Shown here in pieces: positions 1 to 10,582 of a stretch of DNA of 64,000 nucleotides (positions are counted from its first letter, which is position 1; each line of letters opens with the position of its first letter). The stretch is from Pseudomonas alkylphenolica (GTDB taxonomy: Bacteria; Pseudomonadota; Gammaproteobacteria; Pseudomonadales; Pseudomonadaceae), in the NCBI RefSeq assembly GCF_004025535.1, contig NZ_QJRG01000044.1:1-64000 (forward strand), written 5' to 3'. A program made the position numbers and the translations under genes. Below the pieces are notes generated by a model, which was given only the letters and a program-made list of their open reading frames with translations, was not told the DNA's origin and made no database searches.

Positions 1-52
1 TCACATACCCGATTCGCTGGAGTGTCTAACAAGACCTTCTGGCAACAGAATT

Positions 53-168
53 TCTTGACGACCATAGAGCATTGGAACCACCTGATCCCATCCCGAACTC
101 AGCAGTGAAACGATGCATCGCCGATGGTAGTGTGGGGTTTCCCCATGTGAGAGTAGGTCATCGTCAAG
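53..168 (+). rRNA. rrf: 5S ribosomal RNA
   Basis: 5S rRNA of the large ribosomal subunit. The ends CTTGACGACC and TCGTCAAG pair to close the molecule, and the interior carries the conserved 5S segments CCTGATCCCATCCCGAACTC and CGATGGTAGTGTGGGG. Its length of about 116 nt is normal. Bases 1-52 look like the 23S-5S spacer, so the window opens at the tail of an rRNA operon. Exact ends are good to one or two bases. Confidence 0.94.
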
Positions 169-180
169 ATTAAATTCCGA

Positions 181-216
181 AACCCCTATCTGCACACGCA
201 GGTAGGGGTTTTGTCT
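181..216 (+). terminator. Rho-independent terminator of the rRNA operon
   Basis: The arms AACCCCTA(T)CTGC and GCAGGTAGGGGTT pair around an ACAC loop and are followed by TTTTGTCTTTT. It lies 12 bases after the 5S gene. Confidence 0.85.
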
Positions 217-250
217 TTTCCGGCTGCCGCCAGTACAGCTCTCCCTCGAT

Positions 251-311
251 CCTGTGGGAGCGGGTTTACCGGGGCGCCGGACCGCCGCGAAAAGCCGCTG
301 CGCGGTTCACG
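251..311. repeat. REP-like element, diverged
   Basis: CCTGTGGGAGCGGGTTTACC matches the Pseudomonas REP head seen elsewhere in this window. The usual CCGCGAA tail is replaced by a longer GC-rich arm that ends in CCGCGAAAAG. It lies between the rRNA terminator and the pqiA-like gene. Confidence 0.55.
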
Positions 312-390
312 GCCAGCCGTTGACCCGCATCGGTTCCATCTGCCGTGTATCGGTTAGAATACCGCCCTTATGTAAACTCAGAAGTTCACT

Positions 391-1050
391 ATGTCCGACT
401 CCGTCGAATCCCGTCCGCTCTCTGACCTGCCTTTGGATCAGCTGGTGGCGTGTCACGAATGTGACCTGTTGATGCGCAAGCCGGTACTCAAGCTGGATGA
501 GAAGGCGCATTGCCCGCGTTGTGGCTACGAGCTTTATGCCCACCGTCACAACGTCGTGCCACGCAGCCTGGCTCTGGTCCTGGCTGCCTTGCTGCTTTAT
601 ATACCCGCAAACTTCCTGCCCATCATGCAACTTCACCTGTTGGGGCAGAGCTCTGACGATACGGTCTGGAGTGGTGTGGTCGGGCTGTACAACACCGGCA
701 TGCGCGGCGTGGCGGTGGTCGTGTTTTTGTGCAGCATGGCCATCCCGTTACTCAAGTTGCTGTGTCAGCTGATCGTGCTATTGAGCATTCGGCTGAACAT
801 CGGGCGCAGTTACGGTCTGTTGCTGTACCGGATTTATCACCACCTGCGTGACTGGGGCATGCTCGAGGTCTATTTCATGGGCGTGCTGGTCGCAATGGTC
901 AAGTTGGTCGATCTGGCCGAGCTGAGTCTTGGCCTGGGGCTGGCCTGTTTTGTCAGTTTGTTGCTGGTTCAGGTCTGGCTGGAGGTGGTCATGTCACCTC
1001 ACCAGGTCTGGACAGCGTTATCGGGGGAAGATCTGCATGCGTGCGATTGA
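391..1050 (+). CDS. pqiA: PqiA/LetA-family membrane protein, first half
   Basis: Inner-membrane protein of the paraquat-inducible PqiA/LetA family, which works with MCE-domain proteins in lipid movement across the periplasm. The 219 residues begin with a cytosolic zinc-ribbon-like segment (ACHECDLL and HCPRCGYEL, about residues 21-45) and continue with four hydrophobic segments. E. coli PqiA and LetA are about 420 residues with two such modules, so this is one module only. The second module is the next gene, overlapping by 14 bp in another frame. The family call is firm; whether it is closer to Pqi or Let cannot be settled here. Confidence 0.87.
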   Translation: MSDSVESRPLSDLPLDQLVACHECDLLMRKPVLKLDEKAHCPRCGYELYAHRHNVVPRSLALVLAALLLYIPANFLPIMQLHLLGQSSDDTVWSGVVGLYNTGMRGVAVVVFLCSMAIPLLKLLCQLIVLLSIRLNIGRSYGLLLYRIYHHLRDWGMLEVYFMGVLVAMVKLVDLAELSLGLGLACFVSLLLVQVWLEVVMSPHQVWTALSGEDLHACD

Positions 1051-1660
1051 TGCCGGGATTCTGATCTGTGGTGAATGCCACGAACTCAATCGTCAGGATC
1101 CGGAGAGCACTTCACAAACCTGCAATCGGTGCGGTGCGATTGTCCATGCGCGGCGGCCGAACAGCCTGGTGCGAACCTGGGCCTTGCTGATCACAGCAGC
1201 GATTCTCTACATTCCGGCCAATGTGCTGCCGATCATGACCGTCAGTGCCCTGGGGCAGGGGAGCCCGGATACCATCATGTCGGGTGTTGTCACCCTGATG
1301 AAACACGGCATGTTTCCGATCGCTGCGGTGGTGTTCATCGCCAGCATCCTGGTGCCGACATTCAAGCTGGTGGGCATTGCCTTGCTGCTGTATTCGGTAC
1401 AGCGCCACCAACCCTTGTCTGCGCGCCAGCGCATTTTGATGTACCGCTTCATCGAATTTATCGGGCGCTGGTCGATGTTGGATATCTTCGTGATCGCCAT
1501 TTTGGTGGCGGTGGTGAATTTCGGTCGTATCGCCAGTGTTGAAGCCAACCTTGGTGCGGTCGCCTTCGCCAGTGTGGTGATCCTGACGATGCTCGCTGCA
1601 GTAACTTTTGATCCCCGACTGATTTGGGATAACACGGAGTCGGATGACGACAATGAGTGA
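1037..1660 (+). CDS. pqiA: PqiA/LetA-family membrane protein, second half
   Basis: Second PqiA/LetA module as a separate 207-residue protein. It repeats the plan of the gene before it: a CGEC...CNRC zinc-ribbon-like start (residues 10-36) and then four membrane segments with the typical YIPANVLPIM stretch, which matches YIPANFLPIM in the upstream module. I chose the ATG at 1037 because translation from it starts just before the CGEC motif and overlaps the preceding stop, which suggests translational coupling. It overlaps the MCE gene by 17 bp, so the three genes form one operon. Confidence 0.87.
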   Translation: MRAIDAGILICGECHELNRQDPESTSQTCNRCGAIVHARRPNSLVRTWALLITAAILYIPANVLPIMTVSALGQGSPDTIMSGVVTLMKHGMFPIAAVVFIASILVPTFKLVGIALLLYSVQRHQPLSARQRILMYRFIEFIGRWSMLDIFVIAILVAVVNFGRIASVEANLGAVAFASVVILTMLAAVTFDPRLIWDNTESDDDNE

Positions 1661-3953
1661 TTTGCCTACGGCTAAAACCCGCCCAGCCTCGAACTGGTCG
1701 GCTATCTGGATATTGCCCCTCATCGCACTGGTCATTGGTGGATGGTTGGGGTGGCAGGCTTACAGCGAATCGGGGGTGAATATCCAGGTTCGTTTCGAAA
1801 GTGGGGAAGGCATCGTCGCCAACAAGACCGAGGTGGTCTTCAAGGGCATGTCGGTCGGTAAGGTCAAGGAACTGGTGCTGGATGCCACGGGCAGCAACAC
1901 CGGCGTGATCGCTACCATCGAGATGAACAAGGAGGCCGAACCGCACCTGAACACCGGGACGCGCTTCTGGCTGGTCAAGCCGAGTGTCACCCTGGCCGGT
2001 ATTACCGGCCTGGAGACCCTGGTTTCCGGCAACTATATCGCCGTCAGCCCGGGGGAGGGTGAGCCGACCAAGCGCTTCAAGGCGCTGGACGAAGCACCGC
2101 CCCTTTCGGATAGCGAACCGGGCCTGCATTTGACCCTGAAGGCCGACCGATTGGGTTCGCTCAACCGTGACAGCCCGGTGTTCTATAAGCAGATCCAGGT
2201 TGGCCGGGTGAAAAGCTATCGTCTGGCCGAGGACCAAGGCACGGTGGAGGTCAAGGTGTTCATCGAGCCGGCCTACGCCAAGCTGGTGCGCAAACACACG
2301 CGTTTCTGGAACGCCAGCGGCATCAGTATCGATGCCAATCTGTCCGGGGTAAAAGTACGCAGCGAGTCACTTGCCAGTATCGTTGCCGGCGGCATTGCCT
2401 TTGCGACACCCGAGCACCGCAAGGACAGCCCGCCCACCGATCCTAACCTGCCGTTCCGCCTGTACGAAGACTTCGATGCTGCCCAGGCGGGTATCCGCGT
2501 CAAGGTCAAGCTGAGCGACTTTGAGGGCCTGCAGGCCGGGCGTACGCCGGTCATGTACAAAGGTATCCAGGTCGGTTCGCTCAAGGCCCTGAAAGTCGAT
2601 AGCGACCTTACCAGTGCAACCGCCGAGCTGACCCTGGACCCACTGGCCGAGGACTACCTGGTAGACGGCACCCAGTTCTGGGTGGTCAAGCCATCGATCT
2701 CCCTGGCCGGCATCACCGGTCTGGAAGCTCTGGTAAAGGGTAACTACATTGCGATCCGCCCGGGTGACAAGGGTGCTTCTCCGCAGCGTGAGTTCGAAGC
2801 GCGGCCCAAGGCGCCTCCGCTCGACCTGAAGGCGCCGGGCCTGCATCTGGTGCTGTTCAGTGACAACCTCGGTTCGCTGGAGGTCGGGAGCCCGATTCTT
2901 TACCGTCAGGTGAAAGTGGGTACCGTGCAGAGCTATCAGTTCTCGAAAAAGAGCGGCCGCCTGCTGATTGGTGTGCACATCGAGAAGGAGTACGCCAACC
3001 TGGTCAACGGTTCGACGCGGTTCTGGAATGCCAGCGGCATCACCCTCACCGGCGGTTTGTCGGGCATCCAGATCAAGAGCGAGTCGCTGCAAAGCCTGAT
3101 GGCCGGTGGCATCGCGTTCGACACACCGACCCCCAATGTAGCGCTCAAGCGCCGTATTCCTACCTTCCGCCTGCATACGGACCAGGAAGCAGCCAATCGC
3201 AGCGGCACCACCGTTACAATTCGGGTAGAGCGCGCTGACGGCCTGAAGGTCGGCACGCCGATTCGCTTCAAGGGCCTGGATGTCGGCAAGGTGGAGCAGG
3301 TGGACCTGACCAAGGACCTGCAGGCGGTGCTGCTCAAGGCGCGCATTACCGAGGTGCCGGAGCGCATAGCGCGCGAAGGGACGCAGTTCTGGGTGGTCAA
3401 GCCGGCACTGGGGATCGTCAAGACCGCAAACCTGGAAACCCTGGTCACCGGGCAGTACCTGGAGGTGCAGCCGGCGGTGAAGAACCTGGGGCCGCAGCGT
3501 ACATTCAACGCGCTGGCCGAAGCACCTGATTTCTCCGAGCGTGAAGCGGGGCTCGCGTTAGTGCTCAGTGCGCCGCGAAGGGGGTCGATCAAGCCTGGTG
3601 TGCCGGTGACCTACCGCGAAATCCCGGTTGGCAAGGTGACAGGGTTCGAGCTGGGGCAAACGGCTGACCGCGTGCTGATCCATATCCTCATCGAGCCACG
3701 TTATGCCGCCCTGGTACGAGGAGGCAGCCGGTTCTGGAACAGCAGTGGCTTCGGCTTCGATTTCGGCTTGTTCAAAGGGGCTACGGTGCGTACAGAGTCG
3801 CTGGAAACCATGATCGAAGGTGGCATTGCCTTTGCCACGCCAGATGGCGAGCAGATGGGTAACCCGGCGCGACCACAGCAGACCTTTGCCTTGTTCGACA
3901 AGGCGGAAGACGAATGGCTGCAGTGGGCTCCGAAGATTCAGATCGGCAAGTAA
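1644..3953 (+). CDS. pqiB: MCE-domain protein (PqiB/LetB-like), six MCE domains
   Basis: Membrane-anchored periplasmic protein that builds a tube of stacked MCE rings for lipid transport. It has 769 residues: a short cytosolic start, one membrane helix (about 19-38), then six MCE repeats beginning near residues 45, 160, 280, 398, 515 and 635. Each repeat carries a TRFW or TQFW landmark. Known relatives have three (PqiB, about 546 aa) or seven (LetB, about 877 aa) MCE domains, so six lies between them. An in-frame ATG at 1653 is an alternative start. No PqiC lipoprotein follows, which resembles the LetAB arrangement. Confidence 0.9.
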   Translation: MTTMSDLPTAKTRPASNWSAIWILPLIALVIGGWLGWQAYSESGVNIQVRFESGEGIVANKTEVVFKGMSVGKVKELVLDATGSNTGVIATIEMNKEAEPHLNTGTRFWLVKPSVTLAGITGLETLVSGNYIAVSPGEGEPTKRFKALDEAPPLSDSEPGLHLTLKADRLGSLNRDSPVFYKQIQVGRVKSYRLAEDQGTVEVKVFIEPAYAKLVRKHTRFWNASGISIDANLSGVKVRSESLASIVAGGIAFATPEHRKDSPPTDPNLPFRLYEDFDAAQAGIRVKVKLSDFEGLQAGRTPVMYKGIQVGSLKALKVDSDLTSATAELTLDPLAEDYLVDGTQFWVVKPSISLAGITGLEALVKGNYIAIRPGDKGASPQREFEARPKAPPLDLKAPGLHLVLFSDNLGSLEVGSPILYRQVKVGTVQSYQFSKKSGRLLIGVHIEKEYANLVNGSTRFWNASGITLTGGLSGIQIKSESLQSLMAGGIAFDTPTPNVALKRRIPTFRLHTDQEAANRSGTTVTIRVERADGLKVGTPIRFKGLDVGKVEQVDLTKDLQAVLLKARITEVPERIAREGTQFWVVKPALGIVKTANLETLVTGQYLEVQPAVKNLGPQRTFNALAEAPDFSEREAGLALVLSAPRRGSIKPGVPVTYREIPVGKVTGFELGQTADRVLIHILIEPRYAALVRGGSRFWNSSGFGFDFGLFKGATVRTESLETMIEGGIAFATPDGEQMGNPARPQQTFALFDKAEDEWLQWAPKIQIGK

Positions 3954-3970
3954 CTGTGGTATCGGGTTGT

Positions 3971-4019
3971 GGCCTGCGATCGCTGCGCGATCGATCGCAG
4001 GCTACGCCAGCTCCTACAG
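3971..4019. repeat. Intergenic hairpin repeat (GCCTGCGATCG type)
   Basis: GCCTGCGATCG and CGATCGCAGGC form a near-perfect hairpin, followed by TACGCCAGCTCCTACAG. A close copy (GATCGCAGGCTGCGCCAGCTCCTACAG) recurs at about 40175-40201, so it is a dispersed Pseudomonas repeat. It may stop transcription after the MCE gene. Confidence 0.65.
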
Positions 4020-4072
4020 AATGAGCGGTACCCTCTGAAACTTAAGAGGTGAAACACTAAATCGCAGGCAAT

Positions 4073-4100
4073 AAAAAACCGACCCTAGGGTCGGTTTTTT
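4073..4100 (-). terminator. Terminator of rpsT
   Basis: Perfect palindrome: six A, CCGACCC, TAGGGTCGG, six T. It can terminate transcription in both directions and sits 14 bases beyond the rpsT stop codon. Confidence 0.9.
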
Positions 4101-4114
4101 AACAAGCGTGTCGC

Positions 4115-4387
4115 TTAGGCAGCCAGTTTCAGCGCCTTGATGTGGCCATTCAGACGGCCTTTATGGCGAGCAGCCTTGTTCTTGTGGATGATGCCTTTAT
4201 CGGCCATGCGGTCGATAACTGGCACAGCCAGGATGTAAGCAGCTTGCGCTTTTTCGGCGTCTTTTGCGTCGATGGCTTTAACCACATTCTTGATGTAGGT
4301 ACGAACCATGGAACGCAGGCTGGCGTTGTGGCTGCGACGCTTCTCAGCCTGTTTTGCACGTTTTTTGGCGGAAGGTGAGTTGGCCAC
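4115..4387 (-). CDS. rpsT: 30S ribosomal protein S20
   Basis: Binds 16S rRNA in the small subunit body early in assembly. The 90-residue protein is very basic, starts [18 protein letters not shown] and ends in the alanine/lysine-rich IKALKLAA, which is typical of S20. A GAGGAG ribosome binding site precedes the ATG. It is transcribed alone, away from murJ, with its own promoter and terminator. Confidence 0.98.
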   Translation of the reverse strand: MANSPSAKKRAKQAEKRRSHNASLRSMVRTYIKNVVKAIDAKDAEKAQAAYILAVPVIDRMADKGIIHKNKAARHKGRLNGHIKALKLAA

Positions 4388-4437
4388 CGTCGAGCTCCTC
4401 GAAAGACTTGGTAAATAGCAAACAAAATAGGCCGCGA

Positions 4438-4466
4438 ATCATGCCGATGAGTTAATCGGTTGTCAA
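4438..4466 (-). promoter_or_regulatory. Sigma-70 promoter of rpsT
   Basis: On the minus strand, TTGACA (4466-4461) and CATGAT (4443-4438) are separated by exactly 17 bases. Transcription would start near 4431, giving a leader of about 43 nt before the rpsT ATG. Confidence 0.75.
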
Positions 4467-4638
4467 GGGCACTTGCATGGTTCCGCTGAGTGGTCGTTCC
4501 TTACAAGGGAGTGATTCCCTTCTGCGGTATGACCTGTAAACTCGGGAGTTTTTGCTCTGCTTGCGTTGCGGCGCGGAGTATCGCACAACTGGGCGCGTTC
4601 CGGCACAGCCCTTTATCTTAAGGCGTGAAAAACTTTCG

Positions 4639-6177
4639 ATGAACCTTCTGAAATCCCTGGCCGCCGTCAGCTCCATCACCATGATTTCCCGGGTGCTGGG
4701 CTTTGTCCGCGACACGATCCTTGCGCGGGTATTCGGCGCTGGTGTCGCCACCGATGCCTTCTTCATTGCCTTCAAGCTGCCCAACCTGTTGCGCCGGATC
4801 TTCGCGGAGGGCGCGTTTTCCCAGGCGTTCGTGCCGATTCTGGCGGAGTACAAGACCCAGCAGGGTGAGGAAGCGACCCGCACCTTCGTTGCCTATGTCA
4901 GCGGTTTGCTGACCCTGGTACTGGCACTGGTCACGGCCCTGGGCATTCTGGCTGCGCCCTGGGTGGTATGGGTTACCGCCCCGGGGTTTGTCGACAGCGC
5001 CGAGAAGTACCAGCTGACCACCGACCTGCTGCGGGTCACGTTCCCTTATATATTGCTCATCTCGCTGTCGTCGCTGGCCGGGGCCATCCTCAACACCTGG
5101 AACCGCTTTTCGGTGCCGGCGTTCGTGCCCACGCTGCTCAATGTGGCGATGATCGCCTTTACCCTGTTCCTGACACCGTATTTCGACCCGCCGATCATGG
5201 CGCTCGCCTGGGGCGTACTGGCCGGTGGGTTGGCGCAGTTGCTGTATCAGCTGCCCCACCTGAAGAAGATCGGCATGCTTGTGCTGCCGCGCCTGAACCT
5301 GCGTGACAGCGGCGTCTGGCGGGTGCTCAAACAGATGCTGCCGGCCATCCTCGGGGTGTCGGTCAGCCAGATTTCGCTGATCATCAACACGATCTTTGCG
5401 TCGTTCCTGGTCGCCGGCTCCGTGTCGTGGATGTATTACGCCGATCGCCTGATGGAATTGCCTTCCGGCGTCCTGGGCGTGGCCCTGGGCACCATCTTGC
5501 TGCCAACCCTGGCCAAAACCTATGCCAATCGCGACCGTCACGAGTACTCGCGTATTCTCGACTGGGGCCTGCGCCTGTGCTTCCTGCTGGTGCTGCCGTG
5601 CACCCTGGCCATGGCGATCCTGGCCGAACCGTTGACCGTCGCGCTGTTCCAGTACGGCAAGTTTTCGGCGTTCGACGCCGCGATGACCCAGCGCGCCCTG
5701 ATCGCCTATTCGGTGGGGCTGCTGGCCATCATTTTGGTCAAAGTGCTGGCGCCGGGGTTCTATGCCCAGCAGAACATCCGTACTCCGGTTAAAATCGCCT
5801 TGTTTACGCTGGTCTGTACCCAGTTGTTCAACCTGGCGTTCATCAGCCACCTGCAGCACGCGGGCCTGGCCCTGGCCATCAGCCTCGGCGCCTGCCTGAA
5901 TGCCGGCTTGCTGTACTGGAAGCTGCGTCAGCAGCAGTTGTTCCAGCCGCAACCGGGCTGGGCGAAGTTCCTCGCCAAGCTGATTGTGGCGGTGCTGTTG
6001 ATGTCGGCGGTATTGCTGGTAGGCATGCATTACATGCCAGCCTGGGCAGAAGGGCAGATGCTTGAACGCTTCCTGCGTTTGGGGGCGCTGATTCTGGCGG
6101 GTGTTGTGACGTATTTCGGCAGTCTGTTCGTGTTCGGTTTCCGCCTGCGCGACTTTGCGCGCAAGGCGCTGCATTGA
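4639..6177 (+). CDS. murJ: Lipid II flippase MurJ
   Basis: Flips the peptidoglycan precursor lipid II across the inner membrane (MOP exporter superfamily). The 512-residue protein is almost entirely membrane helices and opens with [20 protein letters not shown], followed by GFVRD and the PNLLRR motif of MurJ/MviN. A longer frame upstream lacks family similarity, so I placed the start at the ATG before NLLKSL. It is divergent from rpsT and upstream of ribF, the usual Pseudomonas order. Confidence 0.96.
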   Translation: MNLLKSLAAVSSITMISRVLGFVRDTILARVFGAGVATDAFFIAFKLPNLLRRIFAEGAFSQAFVPILAEYKTQQGEEATRTFVAYVSGLLTLVLALVTALGILAAPWVVWVTAPGFVDSAEKYQLTTDLLRVTFPYILLISLSSLAGAILNTWNRFSVPAFVPTLLNVAMIAFTLFLTPYFDPPIMALAWGVLAGGLAQLLYQLPHLKKIGMLVLPRLNLRDSGVWRVLKQMLPAILGVSVSQISLIINTIFASFLVAGSVSWMYYADRLMELPSGVLGVALGTILLPTLAKTYANRDRHEYSRILDWGLRLCFLLVLPCTLAMAILAEPLTVALFQYGKFSAFDAAMTQRALIAYSVGLLAIILVKVLAPGFYAQQNIRTPVKIALFTLVCTQLFNLAFISHLQHAGLALAISLGACLNAGLLYWKLRQQQLFQPQPGWAKFLAKLIVAVLLMSAVLLVGMHYMPAWAEGQMLERFLRLGALILAGVVTYFGSLFVFGFRLRDFARKALH

Positions 6178-6261
6178 GCCGCGAGCACGGCCAGACGTCG
6201 GTTTTATCCATTCCATGCCTCGGGGTTGCGCTGCTGCCTGTCGTCAGCGCCCGGGTGTGGT

Positions 6262-6267
6262 TATAAT
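6262..6267 (+). promoter_or_regulatory. Possible -10 element for ribF and the genes after it
   Basis: A perfect TATAAT lies 29 bases before the chosen ribF start. No convincing -35 box is seen 16-18 bases upstream, so this is a weak call. Confidence 0.35.
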
Positions 6268-6295
6268 CGACCACTTTATGAGCAAGAAGCGCGTT

Positions 6296-7246
6296 ATGCA
6301 GCTGGTTCGAGGCCTTCACAACCTGCGCCCCCAGCACCGGGGCTGTGTCGCCACTATTGGCAACTTCGACGGTGTTCACCGTGGCCACCAGGCAATCCTG
6401 GCGCGTTTGCGTGAGCGAGCGGTCGCGCTGGGCGTGCCCAGCTGCGTGGTGATTTTCGAGCCACAGCCGCGTGAATACTTCTCTCCCGAGACCGCCCCGG
6501 CGCGTTTGGCACGCCTGCGTGACAAAGTCGCGTTGCTGACCGCCGAAGGTGTTGACCGCGTGCTGTGCCTGGCGTTCAACCAGCGCCTGAGCAAACTCAG
6601 TGCCGCCGAGTTCGTCGACACGATTCTGGTCGATGGTCTGGGTGTAAAACACCTGGAAGTCGGTGATGATTTCCGCTTTGGCTGCGACCGCGTCGGCGAC
6701 TTCGAGTTTCTTCAGCAAGCCGGGTTGAGTCAGGGCTTTACTGTAGAAGCTGCGCAAACTGTCGAGCTGGAGGGCCTGCGGGTCAGCAGCACGCAGGTGC
6801 GCCAGGCGTTGGCCAAAGCCGATTTTGCCTTGGCCGAACGTCTGCTCGGGCGCCCGTACCGTATCAGCGGTCGCGTCTTGCACGGACAAAAGCTGGCGCG
6901 CCAGCTTGGTACCCCGACCGCCAACATACAACTCAAGCGTCATCGCGTACCGCTGACCGGTGTCTACCTGGTCAGTGTCGAACTCGATGGCAAGGCGTGG
7001 CCAGGCGTCGCCAACATCGGCGTACGGCCAACCGTTTCAGGTGATGGCAGTGCCCACCTGGAAGTGCACATCTTGGATTTTGCCGGCGATCTCTATGGCC
7101 GGCGTCTGACGGTGGAGTTCCACCACAAGCTGCGCGACGAGCAGCGTTTCGCCTCCCTGGAGGCGCTGAAGTCGGCGATCGATGCGGATATCGCCGCCGC
7201 ACGTGCCCATTGGCACGCTCAACCGCTAACGAAGAGCCTGAAATGA
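6296..7246 (+). CDS. ribF: Bifunctional riboflavin kinase / FAD synthetase
   Basis: Converts riboflavin to FMN and FMN to FAD. The N-terminal nucleotidyltransferase domain carries [11 protein letters not shown] (about residues 22-32). The C-terminal riboflavin kinase domain has GTPTANI (about 204-210). The protein is 316 residues, normal for RibF. I chose the ATG giving [10 protein letters not shown] because it matches the family; MSKKRV at 6278 is an in-frame alternative. Its stop overlaps the ileS start (ATGA), so expression with ileS, lspA, fkpB and ispH is likely. Confidence 0.96.
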   Translation: MQLVRGLHNLRPQHRGCVATIGNFDGVHRGHQAILARLRERAVALGVPSCVVIFEPQPREYFSPETAPARLARLRDKVALLTAEGVDRVLCLAFNQRLSKLSAAEFVDTILVDGLGVKHLEVGDDFRFGCDRVGDFEFLQQAGLSQGFTVEAAQTVELEGLRVSSTQVRQALAKADFALAERLLGRPYRISGRVLHGQKLARQLGTPTANIQLKRHRVPLTGVYLVSVELDGKAWPGVANIGVRPTVSGDGSAHLEVHILDFAGDLYGRRLTVEFHHKLRDEQRFASLEALKSAIDADIAAARAHWHAQPLTKSLK

Positions 7247-10074
7247 CCGACTATAAAGCCACGCTAAACCTTCCGGACACCGCCTTCCCGATGAAGGCCG
7301 GCCTGCCACAGCGCGAACCGCAGATTCTGCAGCGCTGGGACAGCATTGGCCTGTACCAGAAGCTGCGCGAAATTGGCAAGGATCGTCCGAAGTTCGTGCT
7401 GCACGACGGCCCGCCCTACGCCAACGGCAAGATCCACATCGGTCATGCGCTGAACAAGATTCTCAAGGACATGATTGTCCGCTCCAAGACCCTGTCCGGT
7501 TTCGACGCCCCGTACGTGCCCGGCTGGGACTGCCACGGCCTGCCGATCGAGCACAAGGTTGAAGTTACCCACGGCAAGCACCTGACCGCGGACAAAACCC
7601 GTGAGCTGTGCCGTGCCTATGCCGCCGAGCAGATCGAAGGGCAGAAGACCGAGTTCATCCGCCTGGGTGTGCTGGGTGACTGGGACAACCCTTACAAGAC
7701 CATGAACTTCGCCAACGAGGCCGGTGAAATCCGCGCCCTGGCCGAGATGGTCAAGCACGGCTTCGTGTTCAAGGGCCTCAAGCCAGTGAACTGGTGCTTC
7801 GATTGCGCCTCGGCCCTGGCTGAAGCGGAAGTCGAGTACGCCGACAAGAAATCGCAAACCATCGACGTGGCCTTCCAGGTGGCTGACGAAGCCAAGCTGG
7901 CCGCTGCGTTTGGTCTTTCTGCGCTGGCCAAGCCGGCGTCGATTGTCATCTGGACCACCACCCCGTGGACCATCCCGGCCAACCAGGCGCTGAACGTCCA
8001 CCCGGAGTTCAACTACGCCCTGGTCGACGTCGGCGACAAGCTGCTGGTACTGGCTGCCGAGCTGGTCGAGTCGTGCCTGAAGCGTTATGCGCTGGAAGGT
8101 TCGGTCATCGCCACCGCGCCAGGTTCGGCACTGGACCTGATCAACTTCCGTCACCCGTTCTACGACCGCCTGTCGCCAGTTTACCTGGCCGACTACGTCG
8201 AGCTCGGCGCCGGCACCGGTGTGGTTCACTCCGCGCCTGCCTACGGCGAGGACGACTTCGTCACCTGCAAGCGTTACGGCATGGTCAACGACGACATCCT
8301 TACCCCGGTGCAGAGCAACGGTGTGTACGTGCAGTCGCTGGAATTCTTCGGTGGCCAGTTCATCTGGAAGGCCAACCCTGCGATCGTCGACAAACTGACC
8401 GAAGTCGGTGCGCTGCTGCACACCGAAACCATCAGCCACAGCTACATGCACTGCTGGCGCCACAAAACCCCGCTGATCTACCGCGCTACCGCGCAGTGGT
8501 TCGTGGGCATGGACAAGCAGCCGGACAACGGCGAAACCCTGCGCAAGCGTGCGGTCAAAGCCATCGAAGAAACCAAGTTCGTCCCGGCCTGGGGCCAGGC
8601 GCGTCTGCACTCGATGATCGCCAACCGTCCGGACTGGTGCATCTCGCGTCAGCGTAACTGGGGTGTGCCGATCCCGTTCTTCCTCAACAAACAGACCGGT
8701 GAACTGCACCCGCGTACCGTCGAGCTGATGGAAGAAGTCGCCAAGCGTGTCGAGAACGAAGGCATCGAAGCCTGGTTCAAGATGGACGCTGCCGAACTGC
8801 TCGGTGACGAGGCCGCTCAATACGACAAGATCGCCGACACCCTCGACGTCTGGTTCGACTCCGGTACTACCCACTGGCATGTACTGCGTGGCTCGCACAA
8901 CATCGGTCACGAAACCGGCCCGCGTGCCGACCTGTACCTGGAAGGTTCCGACCAGCACCGTGGCTGGTTCCATTCCTCGTTGCTGACCGGTTGTGCCATC
9001 GACGGCCACGCGCCGTACCGCGAACTGTTGACCCACGGTTTCACCGTTGACGAAAACGGCCGCAAGATGTCCAAGTCGTTGGGCAACACCATCGAGCCGC
9101 AGAAGGTCAACGACACCCTGGGTGCCGACATCATGCGCCTGTGGGTTTCGGCCACTGACTACTCCGGCGAAATGGCGGTTTCCGATCAGATCCTGCAGCG
9201 CAGCGCCGACGCTTACCGTCGTATCCGCAACACTGCACGCTTCCTGCTCTCCAACCTGTCGGGCTTCGATCCGGCGCGCGACCTGCTGCCGGCCGAAGAC
9301 ATGCTGGCACTGGACCGCTGGGCCGTCGACCGTACCCTGCTGCTGCAGCGCGAGCTGGAAGAGCACTACGGCGAATACCGCTTCTGGAACGTCTACTCGA
9401 AGATCCACAACTTCTGCGTGCAGGAGCTGGGTGGCTTCTACCTGGACATCATCAAGGACCGCCAGTACACCACTGGCGCCAACAGTGTTGCCCGTCGTTC
9501 CTGCCAGACCGCGCTGTACCACATCAGCGAGGCGCTGGTGCGCTGGATCGCGCCGATCCTGGCGTTCACCGCAGACGAGCTGTGGCAGTACCTGCCGGGC
9601 GAGCGTAACGAATCGGTCATGCTCAACACCTGGTACCAGGGGCTGACCGAGCTGCCGGAAGGCTTCGAACTGGGCCGTGCGTACTGGGATCGCGTGATGG
9701 CGGCCAAGACCGCAGTCAACAAGGAACTGGAAAACCAGCGTTCGGCCAAGGCCATCGGTGGCAACCTGCAAGCCGAAGTCACCCTGTTTGCCGACGAAGG
9801 CCTGAGTGCCGACCTGAACAAGCTCGGCGACGAGCTGCGTTTCGTGCTGATCACCTCGGCCGCGACCGTCGCCCCGTTCGTGCAGGCACCTGCCGATGCG
9901 GTGGAAACCGAAGTCGCAGGCCTGAAGCTCAAAGTGGTCAAGTCCGCGCACACCAAGTGCGGTCGTTGCTGGCACTTCCGCGCCGACGTTGGCGTGAACC
10001 CCGAACATCCGGAAATCTGCGCCCGTTGCGCCGACAACATCAGCGGCAACGGCGAGGTGCGTCACTATGCCTAA
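7243..10074 (+). CDS. ileS: Isoleucyl-tRNA synthetase
   Basis: Charges tRNA-Ile with isoleucine and edits mischarged valine. The 943-residue class I enzyme has HIGH (in [10 protein letters not shown], about residue 68), the editing-domain motif [16 protein letters not shown] (about residue 607) and a C-terminal zinc site (CGRCWHF...CARC, about residues 907-929). The ATG overlaps the ribF stop. lspA begins inside its last codons. Confidence 0.98.
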   Translation: MTDYKATLNLPDTAFPMKAGLPQREPQILQRWDSIGLYQKLREIGKDRPKFVLHDGPPYANGKIHIGHALNKILKDMIVRSKTLSGFDAPYVPGWDCHGLPIEHKVEVTHGKHLTADKTRELCRAYAAEQIEGQKTEFIRLGVLGDWDNPYKTMNFANEAGEIRALAEMVKHGFVFKGLKPVNWCFDCASALAEAEVEYADKKSQTIDVAFQVADEAKLAAAFGLSALAKPASIVIWTTTPWTIPANQALNVHPEFNYALVDVGDKLLVLAAELVESCLKRYALEGSVIATAPGSALDLINFRHPFYDRLSPVYLADYVELGAGTGVVHSAPAYGEDDFVTCKRYGMVNDDILTPVQSNGVYVQSLEFFGGQFIWKANPAIVDKLTEVGALLHTETISHSYMHCWRHKTPLIYRATAQWFVGMDKQPDNGETLRKRAVKAIEETKFVPAWGQARLHSMIANRPDWCISRQRNWGVPIPFFLNKQTGELHPRTVELMEEVAKRVENEGIEAWFKMDAAELLGDEAAQYDKIADTLDVWFDSGTTHWHVLRGSHNIGHETGPRADLYLEGSDQHRGWFHSSLLTGCAIDGHAPYRELLTHGFTVDENGRKMSKSLGNTIEPQKVNDTLGADIMRLWVSATDYSGEMAVSDQILQRSADAYRRIRNTARFLLSNLSGFDPARDLLPAEDMLALDRWAVDRTLLLQRELEEHYGEYRFWNVYSKIHNFCVQELGGFYLDIIKDRQYTTGANSVARRSCQTALYHISEALVRWIAPILAFTADELWQYLPGERNESVMLNTWYQGLTELPEGFELGRAYWDRVMAAKTAVNKELENQRSAKAIGGNLQAEVTLFADEGLSADLNKLGDELRFVLITSAATVAPFVQAPADAVETEVAGLKLKVVKSAHTKCGRCWHFRADVGVNPEHPEICARCADNISGNGEVRHYA

Positions 10075-10582
10075 CCCTGCTGCAGGGCGCTTCGGGCGCC
10101 TTGGCTGGCTCTGGCTGAGCTTGCTGGTCCTGGTCCTTGACCAGGCCAGCAAGGTCTACTTCGAGGGCGCGCTGAGCCTGTACCAGCAGATCGTGGTCAT
10201 CCCCGACTACTTCAGCTGGACCCTGGCCTACAACACCGGTGCGGCCTTCAGTTTCCTGGCTGACAGCTCTGGCTGGCAGCGCTGGCTGTTCGCACTGATC
10301 GCACTGGTGGTCAGCGCCGTGCTGGTGGTCTGGCTCAAGCGCCTGGGGCGCAACGAAACCTGGCTGGCCGTGGCGCTGGCGCTGGTGCTTGGCGGTGCGC
10401 TGGGCAACCTGTACGACCGTATCGTGCTTGGCCACGTGGTCGACTTCATCCTCGTGCACTGGCAGAACCGCTGGTACTTCCCGGCCTTCAACCTGGCCGA
10501 CAGCGCCATCACCGTTGGCGCGGTGATGCTGGCGCTGGATATGTTCAAGAGCAAAAAGTCCGGAGAACCCGTCCATGACTGA
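10067..10582 (+). CDS. lspA: Lipoprotein signal peptidase (signal peptidase II)
   Basis: Inner-membrane aspartyl protease that cuts signal peptides from diacylated prolipoproteins. The 171-residue protein has four membrane helices and the family motifs [17 protein letters not shown], then the catalytic aspartates in VVDF and FNLADS. It overlaps ileS by 8 bp and fkpB by 8 bp. Confidence 0.97.
   Translation: MPNPAAGRFGRLGWLWLSLLVLVLDQASKVYFEGALSLYQQIVVIPDYFSWTLAYNTGAAFSFLADSSGWQRWLFALIALVVSAVLVVWLKRLGRNETWLAVALALVLGGALGNLYDRIVLGHVVDFILVHWQNRWYFPAFNLADSAITVGAVMLALDMFKSKKSGEPVHD

Noticed and set aside
7264..10152. A very long open frame (962 codons) antisense to ileS
   Set aside because: It mirrors ileS codon by codon in a high-GC gene, has no recognisable domains or ribosome site, and ileS itself is certain.
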